64,000 bases of DNA from Companilactobacillus nantensis DSM 16982 (GCF_001435815.1 NZ_AZFV01000002.1:62001-126000), one strand, 5' to 3'; shown: positions 13,383 to 22,579, counted from the first letter of the stretch. Numbers and translations: made by a program. The notes: generated by a model not told the origin, from the sequence alone.

Positions 13383-14228
13383 GTGGTTAGACCTAGAAAT
13401 CCTGACCGTGATAAGGCAATGAAAATATGGCTGGATTCTAAGGGAGACAAACCACTTGTTGACATTGCCAAACAGTTAGAAGTATCAGCATCTACTATCC
13501 GAAAATGGAAGTCTCAAGACAAATGGGCTGATAAATTGAAAGGGAGCGCTCCGATATCCAAAAGGAGCGCTCCCTTTCGTTCACTTAAAAATAATAAGAA
13601 TGCTGTCGGTAATTCTGGTGGTTCAGCACCGCCTGGGAATAAGAATGCACTGACAACAGGTCAGTATGAAACCATCATTCTTGATCAGTTATCTGATGAT
13701 GAGCAGGCAATATTTGAAGGTGTGACTGATGATCCATTGATAACCATTAATACCGAAATACGCCAGCTGAAAGTTCGACAGTATCGGATTACCAAACGTA
13801 TCAATGGTGTTGTCCAAGGGATGGATGATATTGAAGTTCAAACTTATAACAAAATTAAACAGAAACGTCGTTCATTTAATGATGATAACGGTAATCGAAT
13901 AGTCACCAAAGTAAATGAAGTAACTCCGACAGGTTCAATGACACAATCTTATAGGAAGTTTGATGACTTATTAAAACTTGAAGATGCACTAACTGCAGTT
14001 GGAAATTCATTACAAAAGGCAGTCAAAGAGAAAGCCAAGATAATGAACATCCCTATGGACCAAGAGTTACTTCAAGGACGTGCAGAACTTACTAAGCAAC
14101 AGGCTAGGATTCTTAAATATAATGCTGACAAACTTACAAATAATGGTGCTGATAATCCAATCATCAAGGCTATGTCAGCAATTTTGAAGAAGCAAAACAG
14201 AGGTGATGCTAATGCAGACTCCGATTAA
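13383..14228 (+). CDS. terS: Terminase small subunit
   Basis: A 281-residue DNA-recognition subunit of the packaging motor. It starts at GTG 13383 behind GGGGAGGTGG. Residues about 5-50 hold a helix-turn-helix (LVDIAKQLEVSASTIRKWKS) as in PBSX/SPP1-type small subunits. A low-complexity linker (GSAP, RSAP and GGSAPPGNKNAL, about 52-92) carries the 14-bp inverted repeat. Helical oligomerisation and C-terminal parts follow. It overlaps terL by 17 bases. In SPP1 the pac site lies within gene 1 (terS), and the same is possible here. Confidence 0.85.
   Translation: MVRPRNPDRDKAMKIWLDSKGDKPLVDIAKQLEVSASTIRKWKSQDKWADKLKGSAPISKRSAPFRSLKNNKNAVGNSGGSAPPGNKNALTTGQYETIILDQLSDDEQAIFEGVTDDPLITINTEIRQLKVRQYRITKRINGVVQGMDDIEVQTYNKIKQKRRSFNDDNGNRIVTKVNEVTPTGSMTQSYRKFDDLLKLEDALTAVGNSLQKAVKEKAKIMNIPMDQELLQGRAELTKQQARILKYNADKLTNNGADNPIIKAMSAILKKQNRGDANADSD
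13539..13577 (+). repeat. Perfect 14-bp inverted repeat inside terS, candidate pac site
   Basis: AAAGGGAGCGCTCC (13539-13552) and GGAGCGCTCCCTTT (13564-13577) flank an 11-base spacer. Each arm also holds the 10-bp self-palindrome GGAGCGCTCC. The GC-rich block stands out in AT-rich DNA and encodes the GSAP/RSAP repeats of TerS. Confidence 0.7.
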
Positions 14229-15528
14229 AGATATTAAATTTTCACCGTTGCAAGAAGAGTTTATTACAGCTCCATTTGATCATACCTTTGAAGTAAATGA
14301 GGGCGCTATCCGTTCCGGAAAGTCTGCTGCAGCATGTATGCGATTGGCTATGTTTTATATGTTGTCTCCGGACGAATCACATTTAGTGTCAGGCTTTAAT
14401 CAGGAGATTGCCTACAAGATTTATATCGAGGGTGATGGACTTGGACTGGCCTACATATTTGATGGAATGTCACATTTACAGCGTGATCGTGGTGGTGATA
14501 ATTTAACGATTGATTTGCCGAGTGGCCAAAAGAAGATTTACTTCAAAGGTGGCGGGAAGTCTAACTCGGCTAATAGTATTCGAGGGATGTCATTAGGATC
14601 AGTGGCGTACACAGAAATTGATTTGCTTAATCAAGAATTTCTTAAGGAAACATTCAGACGTACTGCCAATGCCTATATTCGTTACCATTTGGGAGATTTA
14701 AACCCACCAGCACCAAATCATCCCATCATAGATTTCTTTAAGGAGCACCGAGCAAAATGGCAACACTGGACTATGAGAGATAATCCAGTCATGACACCAA
14801 GCAGATTGGATGAGCTTAAAGCAGAATTCAGTGCCAATCCTTATTTATATAAGCGTGACTGGTTAGGCGAACGTGTAATGCCTGAAGGTGTTATCTATTC
14901 CATGTTTGATAAAGATAACATGACTGATAAAACATTGATGGGCAAACCTGTGGAGATGTTCTTCAGCACCGATGCAGGTCAAGAGGATGCTACAACAATG
15001 AGCTGTAACATTATTACTCAAGTAAGAGATGACAGTGGTCGTTTTAAGTTCGTATTGAATCGAGTGGCCAACTACTACCATTCGGGACGAGATACACACA
15101 ATGTGAAAGCAATGAGCAAGTATGCTGAAGAACTACTAAGGTTTGTCAATTGGTGTCACAAAACGTATCAGATGTATTCAAATATAATCCTAGTTGATCC
15201 TGCAGCACGTTCATTACGTGAAGAACTAAAACGAGTTGGATTAGCTACTCAAGGAGCAAACAACAATGCTCATGAAGTAGCCGGTGGTCGTAAAGGTATT
15301 GAAGTTGGTATCGAAAGGTCACAGAACTTAATGTCCAATGGTCAATTTAAATTGGTTGAAACTCCAGACAGTGGCATCCCTATGAAGTATGACCATTACA
15401 ATTTCATTCGAGAGATTGGAACGTATGTCAGGGATGACAATAGTGGTTATCCAGTAGATGCTAATAACCATGCAATGGATGAGTTTCGTTATTCAGTTAA
15501 TTATTTCTATCAAAAGTATGGTAGGTGA
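14212..15528 (+). CDS. terL: Terminase large subunit (PBSX/SPP1 type)
   Basis: A 438-residue ATPase-nuclease that pumps DNA into proheads. ATG 14212 (MQTPIKDIKF) lies 8 bases from AGAGG and is preferred over GTG 14203. The Walker A-type motif is GAIRSGKSAAA at about residue 33. The Walker B strand with acidic residues is SVAYTEIDLL at about residue 128. The RNase H-like nuclease begins near residue 245 with FSTDAGQEDATT and has later acidic residues. Length is normal for the Terminase_3/XtmB group, which suggests headful packaging. It is followed at once by the portal gene. Confidence 0.93.
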   Translation: MQTPIKDIKFSPLQEEFITAPFDHTFEVNEGAIRSGKSAAACMRLAMFYMLSPDESHLVSGFNQEIAYKIYIEGDGLGLAYIFDGMSHLQRDRGGDNLTIDLPSGQKKIYFKGGGKSNSANSIRGMSLGSVAYTEIDLLNQEFLKETFRRTANAYIRYHLGDLNPPAPNHPIIDFFKEHRAKWQHWTMRDNPVMTPSRLDELKAEFSANPYLYKRDWLGERVMPEGVIYSMFDKDNMTDKTLMGKPVEMFFSTDAGQEDATTMSCNIITQVRDDSGRFKFVLNRVANYYHSGRDTHNVKAMSKYAEELLRFVNWCHKTYQMYSNIILVDPAARSLREELKRVGLATQGANNNAHEVAGGRKGIEVGIERSQNLMSNGQFKLVETPDSGIPMKYDHYNFIREIGTYVRDDNSGYPVDANNHAMDEFRYSVNYFYQKYGR

Positions 15529-17117
15529 TGCGAGTGTTTAATAATTTATGGTCAAAGATAAAGGTGGTGTTAGCAAAAATGGGACTGATCAAGTCGATTG
15601 AAAGTGTGTCAGATGTCAGTAATTTACTGATTGATGATGACCAGGTGAAACAAATTGATTTATGGGATGCTGCGTATAAAGGAGACCCAAAGTGGATTCA
15701 TAAAAAATGGACTTCAGCCTTAAACAATCCACATTCATATAAGCAGAAGTCATTGAACATGCCTAAAATCTTATCTAAGAAGATGGCCAGCCTAGTATTC
15801 AGTAAGAAAGTTAATATTCTTGTGACTGAGCATACTGATAATAAAGATGATTCAGCAACTGATGATGACCAAAGCGACAATGAAGCAAACAACTTTATTC
15901 AGTCGACTTTGGATGATAACTATTTCTATAACAACTGTGAGCGATACCTTGAGTACATGTTTGGTACTGGAGGGATGGTAATGCGTTTCTATGTTGCCAA
16001 TGGTAAAGTTAAGATTAGATTTGCGACAGCTGATTCATTCTATCCAATCTCACAAGACGAAAATGGTGTAACTGAGTGTGTTATCGCCTCGAAGTTTGTT
16101 AAATCAGGTAAGTATTACACACTACTTGAATGGCATCTTGAAGACGATAAGAATTACATTGTTAGAAATGATTTGTACCAATCAATTGATGCTAATTCTG
16201 ATGATTTGGGTACTAGGGTTCCACTGAAGACTGTGTATGGGACTTCAGTAAATGATGAGTCTAATTACCCCAAGTTACTTTACACACGTCCTACGTTCAT
16301 TTATTTGAAGCCTAATTTGGCTAATAATTTTAGCTATAACAGTCCATTGGGGATATCCATTTATGCTAATGCCATTGATACATTGAAACAGCTTGATCAA
16401 GCCTATGACATGCTGAACCAAGAAATGGAAATGGGCAGACGTCGTATTATTGTTCCGGACCAGCTAATGGAAAGACGTGTTAATCCATATACAGGCATCC
16501 CTGAATACTTCATGAATTATGATGAGCAGGTTTACCAGGGATTCACATTTAATGGAACTGCAGGTGCAGATTCGCCACCAGCCCCTAAAGACATTACCTT
16601 GCCACTGAGAAATCAGGAAATTATTGAGACAATCAATTCACTTCTTGATATCTTGGCTGCACAAACGGGCTTTAGTGCTGGTTCATTCAGTTATTCAAAT
16701 ACTCAAGGGTTAGAAACAGCCACAGGCGTTATCAGCCGTAATTCAGATACATATCAATCCAAGAATAGTCATGAAACTATCCTAGAAGATGCATTTAAGA
16801 AGATGTGTCAGACGATTCTTGAACTTGGTAAAGCTTCAAAAATCTATACTGGAACAACTGATATTGATGTATCAGTTAACTTTGATGATTCAATTGCTAA
16901 GGACAGAACAGAAAATGCTAACTACTACGAATTGATAACAGGTAACAAGCCTCTTATGCCACGTAAAGATGCAATCATGCAGGCCTTTGGATTAACTGAG
17001 GACCAAGCACAAGACTATTTGGACCGTCTTAATGAAGAAGAGTCTCAGGGCAGCATGGATGATGTTTTAGATAATAATCACTATGAAGATACTAACGAGA
17101 ATGATCATGAAGCTTGA
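15528..17117 (+). CDS. Portal protein (SPP1 gp6-like)
   Basis: A 529-residue portal that forms the dodecameric DNA entry vertex. ATG 15528 overlaps the terL stop. A GTG three bases earlier also exists. The features match the SPP1 Gp6 family: an N-terminal wing region (QIDLWDAAYKGDPKW), a central region ending in TGFSAGSFSYSNTQGLETAT before the stem helices, and an acidic Asp/Asn/Glu-rich tail. The tail overlaps the minor head gene by 11 bases. Packaging partners are TerL and the minor head protein. Confidence 0.92.
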   Translation: MRVFNNLWSKIKVVLAKMGLIKSIESVSDVSNLLIDDDQVKQIDLWDAAYKGDPKWIHKKWTSALNNPHSYKQKSLNMPKILSKKMASLVFSKKVNILVTEHTDNKDDSATDDDQSDNEANNFIQSTLDDNYFYNNCERYLEYMFGTGGMVMRFYVANGKVKIRFATADSFYPISQDENGVTECVIASKFVKSGKYYTLLEWHLEDDKNYIVRNDLYQSIDANSDDLGTRVPLKTVYGTSVNDESNYPKLLYTRPTFIYLKPNLANNFSYNSPLGISIYANAIDTLKQLDQAYDMLNQEMEMGRRRIIVPDQLMERRVNPYTGIPEYFMNYDEQVYQGFTFNGTAGADSPPAPKDITLPLRNQEIIETINSLLDILAAQTGFSAGSFSYSNTQGLETATGVISRNSDTYQSKNSHETILEDAFKKMCQTILELGKASKIYTGTTDIDVSVNFDDSIAKDRTENANYYELITGNKPLMPRKDAIMQAFGLTEDQAQDYLDRLNEEESQGSMDDVLDNNHYEDTNENDHEA

Positions 17118-18225
17118 TGCCTGGGAGTTAGAACTTTTAGCAGCGTCATCTACTGAAAAGATAAAAGTAGTAGAAGATGAAGTCTGGGGCATTATCGTCA
17201 AAGTTTTGTCTAATGCAATTGATAAAAATAGTTTGGAAGATTCTAGTTCAACACAGGAGTGGTTAAATGAACTACTTGAGTACAGAAACCTTTTGAAGGA
17301 TAAAACATCCCCACCGATACGATTTGCTTTCAATGAGGCCATCAAAAAGTTACAGAATCAGATGGACGACCAGTCTAACTTGAACATGGATGTTGAAGAG
17401 ACTTGGCTTGCTGATCAGGTTAAAAAGAAACTTTTAACTCCAGCCCCAGCGATAAATAAATCGATTAAAGTCAAGAAAGTAATTAATCAACATAAGAGAG
17501 ATGATATTAAGTACCTTGCATTAGCTATGAATAACATGACCGAGAATGCATTTAAAACGTTCAAGGGAATAATCAGGGATGCTATTACTCAATACTTACG
17601 TGGAGGTTTAACTACACAACAGGCTATAACAAGGGCTTCATACAAATGGGCTGACCAAGGAATACCAGCATTAATTGATTCTGCTGGGAAACACTGGGCA
17701 CCTGATGTATACGTTAGGTTAGTCATGAGTAATTCAATCAATGATTTATACAATGACGTTGAAGCAGCGCGTTTCAAAGAATACGGTGGCAATTTAGTTA
17801 AGATATCAAGCCATGCTGACTGTCGGCCAACTCACTTGAAATATCAGGATAAGATTTACAGTCTTGCAGGTAAGACAGACAAGTACCCTAATCTCTATGA
17901 TTCAACCAATTATGGATATGGTGGTGGTTTATGTGGTATTAACTGCAGACATCACTTAATGCCTTATATTCCTGAAACTGGGGATGCTTTCGAGGATAAA
18001 AAAATAGACGCTGCCGAAAACAGCCGTAATTACAAGATTGCTCAACAGCAACGGGGATATGAAAATAAATTGAGAGAAGCTAAGCGTAGACTAAAGTCAG
18101 CTAAGGCTATGGGTGATCAAAAACAGATTGATCAATGCAAGAAGTTAACAAATCAGCGTAGTAAGAGATTGCGTGATTTTGTTTCTTCAAATAATTTAAC
18201 ACGTGAGACCTATCGTGAACGGTAA
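17107..18225 (+). CDS. Minor head protein (Phage_min_cap2-like)
   Basis: A protein of about 372 residues. Starts at 17083, 17101 and 17107 are all in frame; 17107 (MKLDAWELELL) follows GAGA at a fair distance. The middle and end carry the minor-capsid signature: HADCRPTHLKYQDKIY and YGYGGGLCGINCRHHLMPY with conserved Cys and His residues, as in the Phage_min_cap2 and SPP1 gp7 groups. A coiled C-terminal end follows. Such proteins are ejected or sit inside the prohead near the portal. The neighbours fit: portal before, scaffold after. Confidence 0.86.
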   Translation: MKLDAWELELLAASSTEKIKVVEDEVWGIIVKVLSNAIDKNSLEDSSSTQEWLNELLEYRNLLKDKTSPPIRFAFNEAIKKLQNQMDDQSNLNMDVEETWLADQVKKKLLTPAPAINKSIKVKKVINQHKRDDIKYLALAMNNMTENAFKTFKGIIRDAITQYLRGGLTTQQAITRASYKWADQGIPALIDSAGKHWAPDVYVRLVMSNSINDLYNDVEAARFKEYGGNLVKISSHADCRPTHLKYQDKIYSLAGKTDKYPNLYDSTNYGYGGGLCGINCRHHLMPYIPETGDAFEDKKIDAAENSRNYKIAQQQRGYENKLREAKRRLKSAKAMGDQKQIDQCKKLTNQRSKRLRDFVSSNNLTRETYRER

Positions 18226-18241
18226 CAAGTTGTATTTGACC

Positions 18242-18272
18242 TAAGTAAGTCATGAAACTGCTTATTTTTTAT
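18242..18272 (+). terminator. Weak hairpin between minor head and scaffold genes
   Basis: TAAGTAAGT pairs imperfectly with ACTGCTTA, followed by TTTTTTA. It may lower or punctuate expression before the high-output scaffold/capsid genes. Weak support. Confidence 0.35.
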
Positions 18273-18300
18273 ACCCAAATTTAGAAAGGAGCAATATTTT

Positions 18301-18864
18301 ATGTCAGAAACAACTGATACAGGTACAGAAGATACAAATACAGAATCAGATACTCAAGTTGAAACTGGTACAAATGTTTCTACTGAAGATATTGAATCAG
18401 CTAAGCAATCAGCAATCACTGACTTACTTAAAGATGCAGGTCTTGATTCTGTGGATGAATTAAAGAATGTAGTCAAGGCGCAAAACGATGCAACAAAAGC
18501 TAATCAAACCGATTTAGAGAATTCCCAATCAGATTTAAAGAAATCTAACGAGGAAAAGGAAACTTTAGCTGCTAAGGTTACATCCCTAGAAGCTACTAAC
18601 GCAGTTCTCAAGGCTGGAGTGGTTTCAGATCACGTTGAAGATGCTACTATTCTTGCTCAGGCAAAGGTGGCTAACGGAACTGCAAAGGACTTCGGCAAGG
18701 CCATTAAGGACGTATTAAAATCCAATCCTCAATTTACTGGGGATGTAAAGACTGGTCCTGATGGTACGGCTATTACTAAGGAGAACATCCAAGGTAAAAA
18801 ACAAACTAAAACAACTATTCAAGATCAGATTGATAAGTTAAATCAATTTAGAATTATTAAATAA
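18301..18864 (+). CDS. Scaffold protein
   Basis: A 187-residue, highly acidic, helical protein just upstream of the major capsid gene, as for DUF4355/phage scaffold proteins. The N-terminal 40 residues are Thr/Glu/Asp-rich (TDTGTEDTNTESDTQVETG). A long coiled-coil runs through about residues 60-105. The C-terminal part (FGKAIKDVLKSNPQFTGD) matches the usual capsid-contacting end. It guides capsid assembly and is then removed. ATG behind GAAAGGAGC. Confidence 0.87.
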   Translation: MSETTDTGTEDTNTESDTQVETGTNVSTEDIESAKQSAITDLLKDAGLDSVDELKNVVKAQNDATKANQTDLENSQSDLKKSNEEKETLAAKVTSLEATNAVLKAGVVSDHVEDATILAQAKVANGTAKDFGKAIKDVLKSNPQFTGDVKTGPDGTAITKENIQGKKQTKTTIQDQIDKLNQFRIIK

Positions 18865-18878
18865 GGAGGCTATTTTAA

Positions 18879-19889
18879 ATGGCAGTAACATTTGATCCAG
18901 ACAATGTAACAATGCAAGATGCGAAGACTGGCGAGGTTCCAGCAAATCTAACTGATGAAATCATTACTAGTGTTAAAACTGGTTCTGCAATTATGCAATT
19001 GGCCAAAGCAATCCCAATGACTAAACCCAAAGAACGTTTTACGTTCATGACAGGCGTTGGTGCATATTGGGTTGAAGAAGGGCAAAAAATTCAAACAAGT
19101 AAGCCTACATTTTTAGAGGCATGGATTGAAGCTCATAAGATGGGTGTTATTATCCCAACCACAAAAGAAAATTTAAATTACACGGTTACTAACTTCTTTG
19201 AATTGATGAAGGCTGAAATTGCAGAATCTTTTGCTAAAAAATTTGACCAATCAGCACTCTTTGGAACCGATTCGCCATTTCCACAATCAGTTCTTGGTTC
19301 TGCTGCGCTTGCTGAGCAAGTAACGAGTGAAACGAAGAATAAATATGATGATGTTTCTGGAGCTTTGGCATTTTTGGAAGGACAAGACTTGGATGCTAAT
19401 GCAATTGCTGCACCACGATCACAAAAGGTAAAATATCGTGCAACTAAAGATGGCAATGGAAATCCTATTTTTAATGATGCTCACGGTAGTTCTACAGCTG
19501 ATTTACTTGGATTGCCTATTGGATGGGCTTCACGTGGTTCATGGGATAAGACAAAAGCTACAGAAATCTTGGCTGACTGGGATAAAGTGCGTTATGGAAT
19601 TCTAGGTGGTATTAAGTATGAAATTTTGACTGAGGCAACTTTATCCATTAATGATGAAGATGGACACCCAATTAACCTGGCTGAACGTGATATGGCTGCT
19701 ATCAAAGCAACATTTACGCCAGCTTTCATGGTATTCCAAGATGAAGCGGTGTCAGCTATCGTACCTAGTGGCGTTACTCCAGAAAAGAATAAGCAAAATG
19801 CACGTCAAAAAGTAAACAAAAAGAATAATGATGAAGAGACAACCTCAAATACGCCTGCAGGTGATTCTGGAACCGGCACAACAAAATAG
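18879..19889 (+). CDS. Major capsid protein (HK97-fold family)
   Basis: A 336-residue capsid subunit starting at ATG behind ATAAGGAGG, the strongest kind of site, as expected for the most abundant virion protein. Conserved-looking capsid stretches include TGSAIMQLAKAIPMTKPKER, FTFMTGVGAYWVEEGQKIQT and a C-terminal VFQDEAVSAIVPSG. The last 40 residues are a polar Asn/Thr/Gly-rich tail (TPAGDSGTGTTK), which could be surface exposed. No N-terminal delta domain is visible, consistent with a separate scaffold gene. Confidence 0.92.
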   Translation: MAVTFDPDNVTMQDAKTGEVPANLTDEIITSVKTGSAIMQLAKAIPMTKPKERFTFMTGVGAYWVEEGQKIQTSKPTFLEAWIEAHKMGVIIPTTKENLNYTVTNFFELMKAEIAESFAKKFDQSALFGTDSPFPQSVLGSAALAEQVTSETKNKYDDVSGALAFLEGQDLDANAIAAPRSQKVKYRATKDGNGNPIFNDAHGSSTADLLGLPIGWASRGSWDKTKATEILADWDKVRYGILGGIKYEILTEATLSINDEDGHPINLAERDMAAIKATFTPAFMVFQDEAVSAIVPSGVTPEKNKQNARQKVNKKNNDEETTSNTPAGDSGTGTTK

Positions 19890-19896
19890 TTAGGGG

Positions 19897-20310
19897 ATGA
19901 TAATTGTGGAATTACATAAAGCTGTTGATTTAGATTTCTATAATACTGATTACGGTGGGACGATTGAATTGGATAAAGATTTTATCGATAAGAATCTGAA
20001 ACAAGCAGCTGATTTAATCAATCAATTCTGCAATTTTTATTTTGACTATCATTCAATTGATGACCTGCCGCTTGAACAAGACAAGACTAATGTAAAGAAG
20101 GCCTTGTGTGCTCAACTGGAGCATTTATTTGAGTTGGGTGGTAACACTGAGTTAACTGGTCAAAATGCTCCGACAGGCGTTCAGGTTGGCAATTTTCAGA
20201 TGTCTGGTATGAAATCTAATAGCACAGGTATGAGAGCTGTTAGATCAGAAAAGGCATTGCAGTATCTTAGACCTACTGGATTGCTATATCGAGGTGTTGG
20301 CCAATGGTAA
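19897..20310 (+). CDS. Head-tail connector / adaptor
   Basis: A 137-residue protein (or 134 if GTG 19906 is used, which lies 9 bases from AGGGG). It resembles Phage_connect_1 / gp6-like adaptor proteins: an N-terminal helical bundle (KNLKQAADLINQFCNFYFDY) and a Gly-rich end (MSGMKSNSTGMRAVRSEK). Adaptors sit below the portal and link it to the stopper and tail. Position directly after the capsid gene fits. It overlaps the next gene by 7 bases. Confidence 0.77.
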   Translation: MIIVELHKAVDLDFYNTDYGGTIELDKDFIDKNLKQAADLINQFCNFYFDYHSIDDLPLEQDKTNVKKALCAQLEHLFELGGNTELTGQNAPTGVQVGNFQMSGMKSNSTGMRAVRSEKALQYLRPTGLLYRGVGQW

Positions 20311-20660
20311 ATGACTATCCAATCCCACTGAATGTACTGATACACAACATTGAAGTGATTCCTGAACGTGAGTCAAATGTTGGTTCATTACATCCATCTG
20401 AAGATGAAAAGGGTCATGTGTTCAAACGTGTTAGAGTACAGCCTAAAGATACATCATCTAATGGCAGTACCGGTCCTGAGACCAAAGGTTCATATTTGCT
20501 ATTCATTGACTACTTGAACTCAGTTAATGTTGGCGACTATGTAATTAAACCTGGTGATAAAGTGATTTGGAATGGAACAAGTCGTAAAGTTATTGGGATA
20601 TCAGCATTGTATGGACTGAATCCAGACCATGTTCATCATTGGGAGGTAAATCTTGAATAA
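20304..20660 (+). CDS. Putative minor capsid protein 1 (head completion)
   Basis: A 118-residue beta-rich protein in the slot of the Minor_capsid_1 family. The motif near the end (YVIKPGDKVIWNGTSRKVIG) is typical of head-closure or stopper proteins. It overlaps both neighbours, forming a coupled set of connector genes. The family name is from pattern memory and position. Confidence 0.76.
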   Translation: MVNDYPIPLNVLIHNIEVIPERESNVGSLHPSEDEKGHVFKRVRVQPKDTSSNGSTGPETKGSYLLFIDYLNSVNVGDYVIKPGDKVIWNGTSRKVIGISALYGLNPDHVHHWEVNLE

Positions 20661-21018
20661 TAAAGTAGATTGGGGCTTTTGGTCACAACGGTTAGCAAAC
20701 AAAGAGGGGCTTGAGATGGCTTTAGCGTATAAAATACGTGAGCTATCTGATCCGTACGTTCCCTTTCTCAGTGGTAATTTAGCTGGGCATGTAAGTGTTA
20801 ATCATGATGATACTGGTGCACATATTATTTATGGTGAAAAATATGGCCATTATCAATATAATGGCTTTAGCAAAAATGGTAATCCGTTGCACTATACAAC
20901 AACTCATCATCCCTTGGCCGGTCCTAATTGGATTGAGCCAGTTAAGAGGGATGCAATGAATAAAATCACTTCATTCACTAAGGAGGCTATTCTTCATGGT
21001 ACAGGTCTTGGATCTTGA
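20653..21018 (+). CDS. Putative minor capsid protein 2
   Basis: A 121-residue protein starting at TTG 20653 behind GGGAGG. The sequence (FLSGNLAGHVSVN, YGEKYGHYQYNGFSKNG, HHPLAGPNWIEPVKRD) matches the Minor_capsid_2/HK97 gp10-like family of neck or tail-completion proteins. It overlaps both neighbours. The role is probably in joining head to tail. Confidence 0.8.
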   Translation: MNNKVDWGFWSQRLANKEGLEMALAYKIRELSDPYVPFLSGNLAGHVSVNHDDTGAHIIYGEKYGHYQYNGFSKNGNPLHYTTTHHPLAGPNWIEPVKRDAMNKITSFTKEAILHGTGLGS

Positions 21019-21445
21019 TAAAGTTATTGCGGAATACATTGATGAAAATGCTGATTTACCAGTTGAGTTGGTGATTGGCCAACCGTCAACACATGGAACA
21101 TCTTTTGCTTATTTAATGCGTTCACTTCAAAAATATACGAACTACCGTGATGGTAGACAAAAAAGGACATTTAGCTTTGATATTCAGGCTAAGTGTCCTT
21201 CTTGGTTAGAGGCTACCAATACGTTGAATCGTATTGCTGATTTAATGAATAGAGTACGTTCAAGTCAATTAAAGTCGCAAAACGGTAGCTTTGAATTTTC
21301 TAAGGCCTCAATGAAGCAACCCCCAAGTTTTATAGCAAATGTTACAGATAATTTAGACGTTGTTACTGGAGAAAAAATCTCCGGCGATAACGTCTTTTGT
21401 GTTTACGATGTCTCTTTCGAAGTAGAAGCAATTATTAATAGATAA
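20996..21445 (+). CDS. Putative minor capsid protein 3 / tail terminator
   Basis: A 149-residue protein corresponding by order and size to Minor_capsid_3, the tail-terminator-like member of this set. Features are a compact N-terminal helix (DLDKVIAEYIDENADLPVEL) and a repeated beta segment (KRTFSFDIQAKCPSWLEATN). ATG overlaps the end of the previous gene by 23 bases. It likely caps the tail tube, which is encoded next. Confidence 0.77.
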   Translation: MVQVLDLDKVIAEYIDENADLPVELVIGQPSTHGTSFAYLMRSLQKYTNYRDGRQKRTFSFDIQAKCPSWLEATNTLNRIADLMNRVRSSQLKSQNGSFEFSKASMKQPPSFIANVTDNLDVVTGEKISGDNVFCVYDVSFEVEAIINR

Positions 21446-21458
21446 GGAGGCCAACTAA

Positions 21459-22274
21459 ATGGCTGATGATAAAGTATTAACACCCACAACTAATGTGGAC
21501 TTTAAAGGAAAGATTACAGAAAACTTTCATGATGAATATTGGGTAGGTCCGATTCTTGATAGTAAATTATTGTGGTTATATTTAGCAGATGGAATTACCA
21601 ATGTTACGCCAAAGTATACTGACAAAAAGAAAACCGCAGCGTACATGGATGGTGGAGGTACTGAACAAAACGTTGTTACTGGTGTTACTTCATCATATGA
21701 CGTAACTGGTGATCGTTCTAAAGGTAATCCTACACAAGATTTGATTGCAAATCTGAAATATAAGACAGGATCATCACGTAATTTATTCTTCCGTAAAAAT
21801 AGTTATATGGAAAATCCAGATGGTTCATTCACATTGGTATCATCTGAATATGGTAAAGCCAGTTATTCAGATATTGATGATGGTGGTGGTGCAGCAGATG
21901 ATAATGGTGGTTTCAAAGTAACTATTCAATATTTGCAAACACCTAAACTTGTTGACGCAAAGGACTTACAACAATTGGACAATATTCTTCATCAAACACC
22001 ATGTCAAAACGCCACAATTATTGGTGCAAACGTTGAACAACCTCAAGCTGATGGCAAGATTGCTATCTACAAGCCTGATTTGACAGAAACATCAGACGTA
22101 AATGTTTCTGATTCTACGGTTGCATTGATTGACGATGCACGTAAAATCGCTAACTCAGTAACTAGCCCTGTGCTAAGCGATGATAATGTCGAACCTGATA
22201 CTACTCAACCGGCAAACCCAACTGATAATAAGTCAGAGGCAACCAATAATGGTGCTGATGTTTCAGCAAAATAA
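21459..22274 (+). CDS. Major tail protein (tail tube)
   Basis: A 271-residue tube subunit starting at ATG behind AAGGAGG. The main part is beta-rich (PTTNVDFKGKITENFHDEYW, RNLFFRKNSYMENPDGSFTL). A flexible Pro/Thr/Asn linker of about 25 residues leads to the tail SEATNNGADVSAK. That tail matches the end of the next ORF. The protein polymerises into the tube around the tape measure. The assignment rests on position, size and composition. Confidence 0.87.
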   Translation: MADDKVLTPTTNVDFKGKITENFHDEYWVGPILDSKLLWLYLADGITNVTPKYTDKKKTAAYMDGGGTEQNVVTGVTSSYDVTGDRSKGNPTQDLIANLKYKTGSSRNLFFRKNSYMENPDGSFTLVSSEYGKASYSDIDDGGGAADDNGGFKVTIQYLQTPKLVDAKDLQQLDNILHQTPCQNATIIGANVEQPQADGKIAIYKPDLTETSDVNVSDSTVALIDDARKIANSVTSPVLSDDNVEPDTTQPANPTDNKSEATNNGADVSAK

Positions 22275-22297
22275 TTTAAAACTAAGAGGTAATGAAT

Positions 22298-22579
22298 ATG
22301 TCTGATCGTACCAATGAAACAATGATTATTTATGATAAAACCAGTGCTAAGGTTGCCGAAGGTGAAAAAGGCACTAAGAAGGCAAAAATCACTGGGTTGG
22401 CTCCAGGTACTGTAGTTGCCGATGGTGAGTATCAAAATACATTTAAGGATGCAACAACTGGTCAAGAATCAGGTAAGTCTGATGTCAAAGGCTTCACAGT
22501 CAAAACACCAGTTCCAGATGCACCAGTAAATGAATCATCTGATGCAACTAATGACGGCGCTACTATTTCTGCTGAATAA
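22298..22579 (+). CDS. Small Ig-like tail protein
   Basis: A 93-residue protein. ATG 22298 (MSDRTNETM) lies 8 bases from AAGAGG and is favoured over ATG 22292. The sequence reads like an immunoglobulin/fibronectin-like beta-sandwich (KAKITGLAPGTVVADGEYQN, GKSDVKGFTVKTPVPDAPV). It ends in SDATNDGATISAE, closely matching the tail-tube C-terminus. Ig-like domains decorate tail tubes in many siphophages, often as a frameshifted extension. Here the stop at 22283-22285 in its frame shows it is made separately. Confidence 0.75.
   Translation: MSDRTNETMIIYDKTSAKVAEGEKGTKKAKITGLAPGTVVADGEYQNTFKDATTGQESGKSDVKGFTVKTPVPDAPVNESSDATNDGATISAE

Noticed and set aside
21459-22579. Frameshifted long form of the tail tube protein
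   Set aside because: A stop at 22283-22285 in the frame of the Ig-like ORF prevents a fused product.
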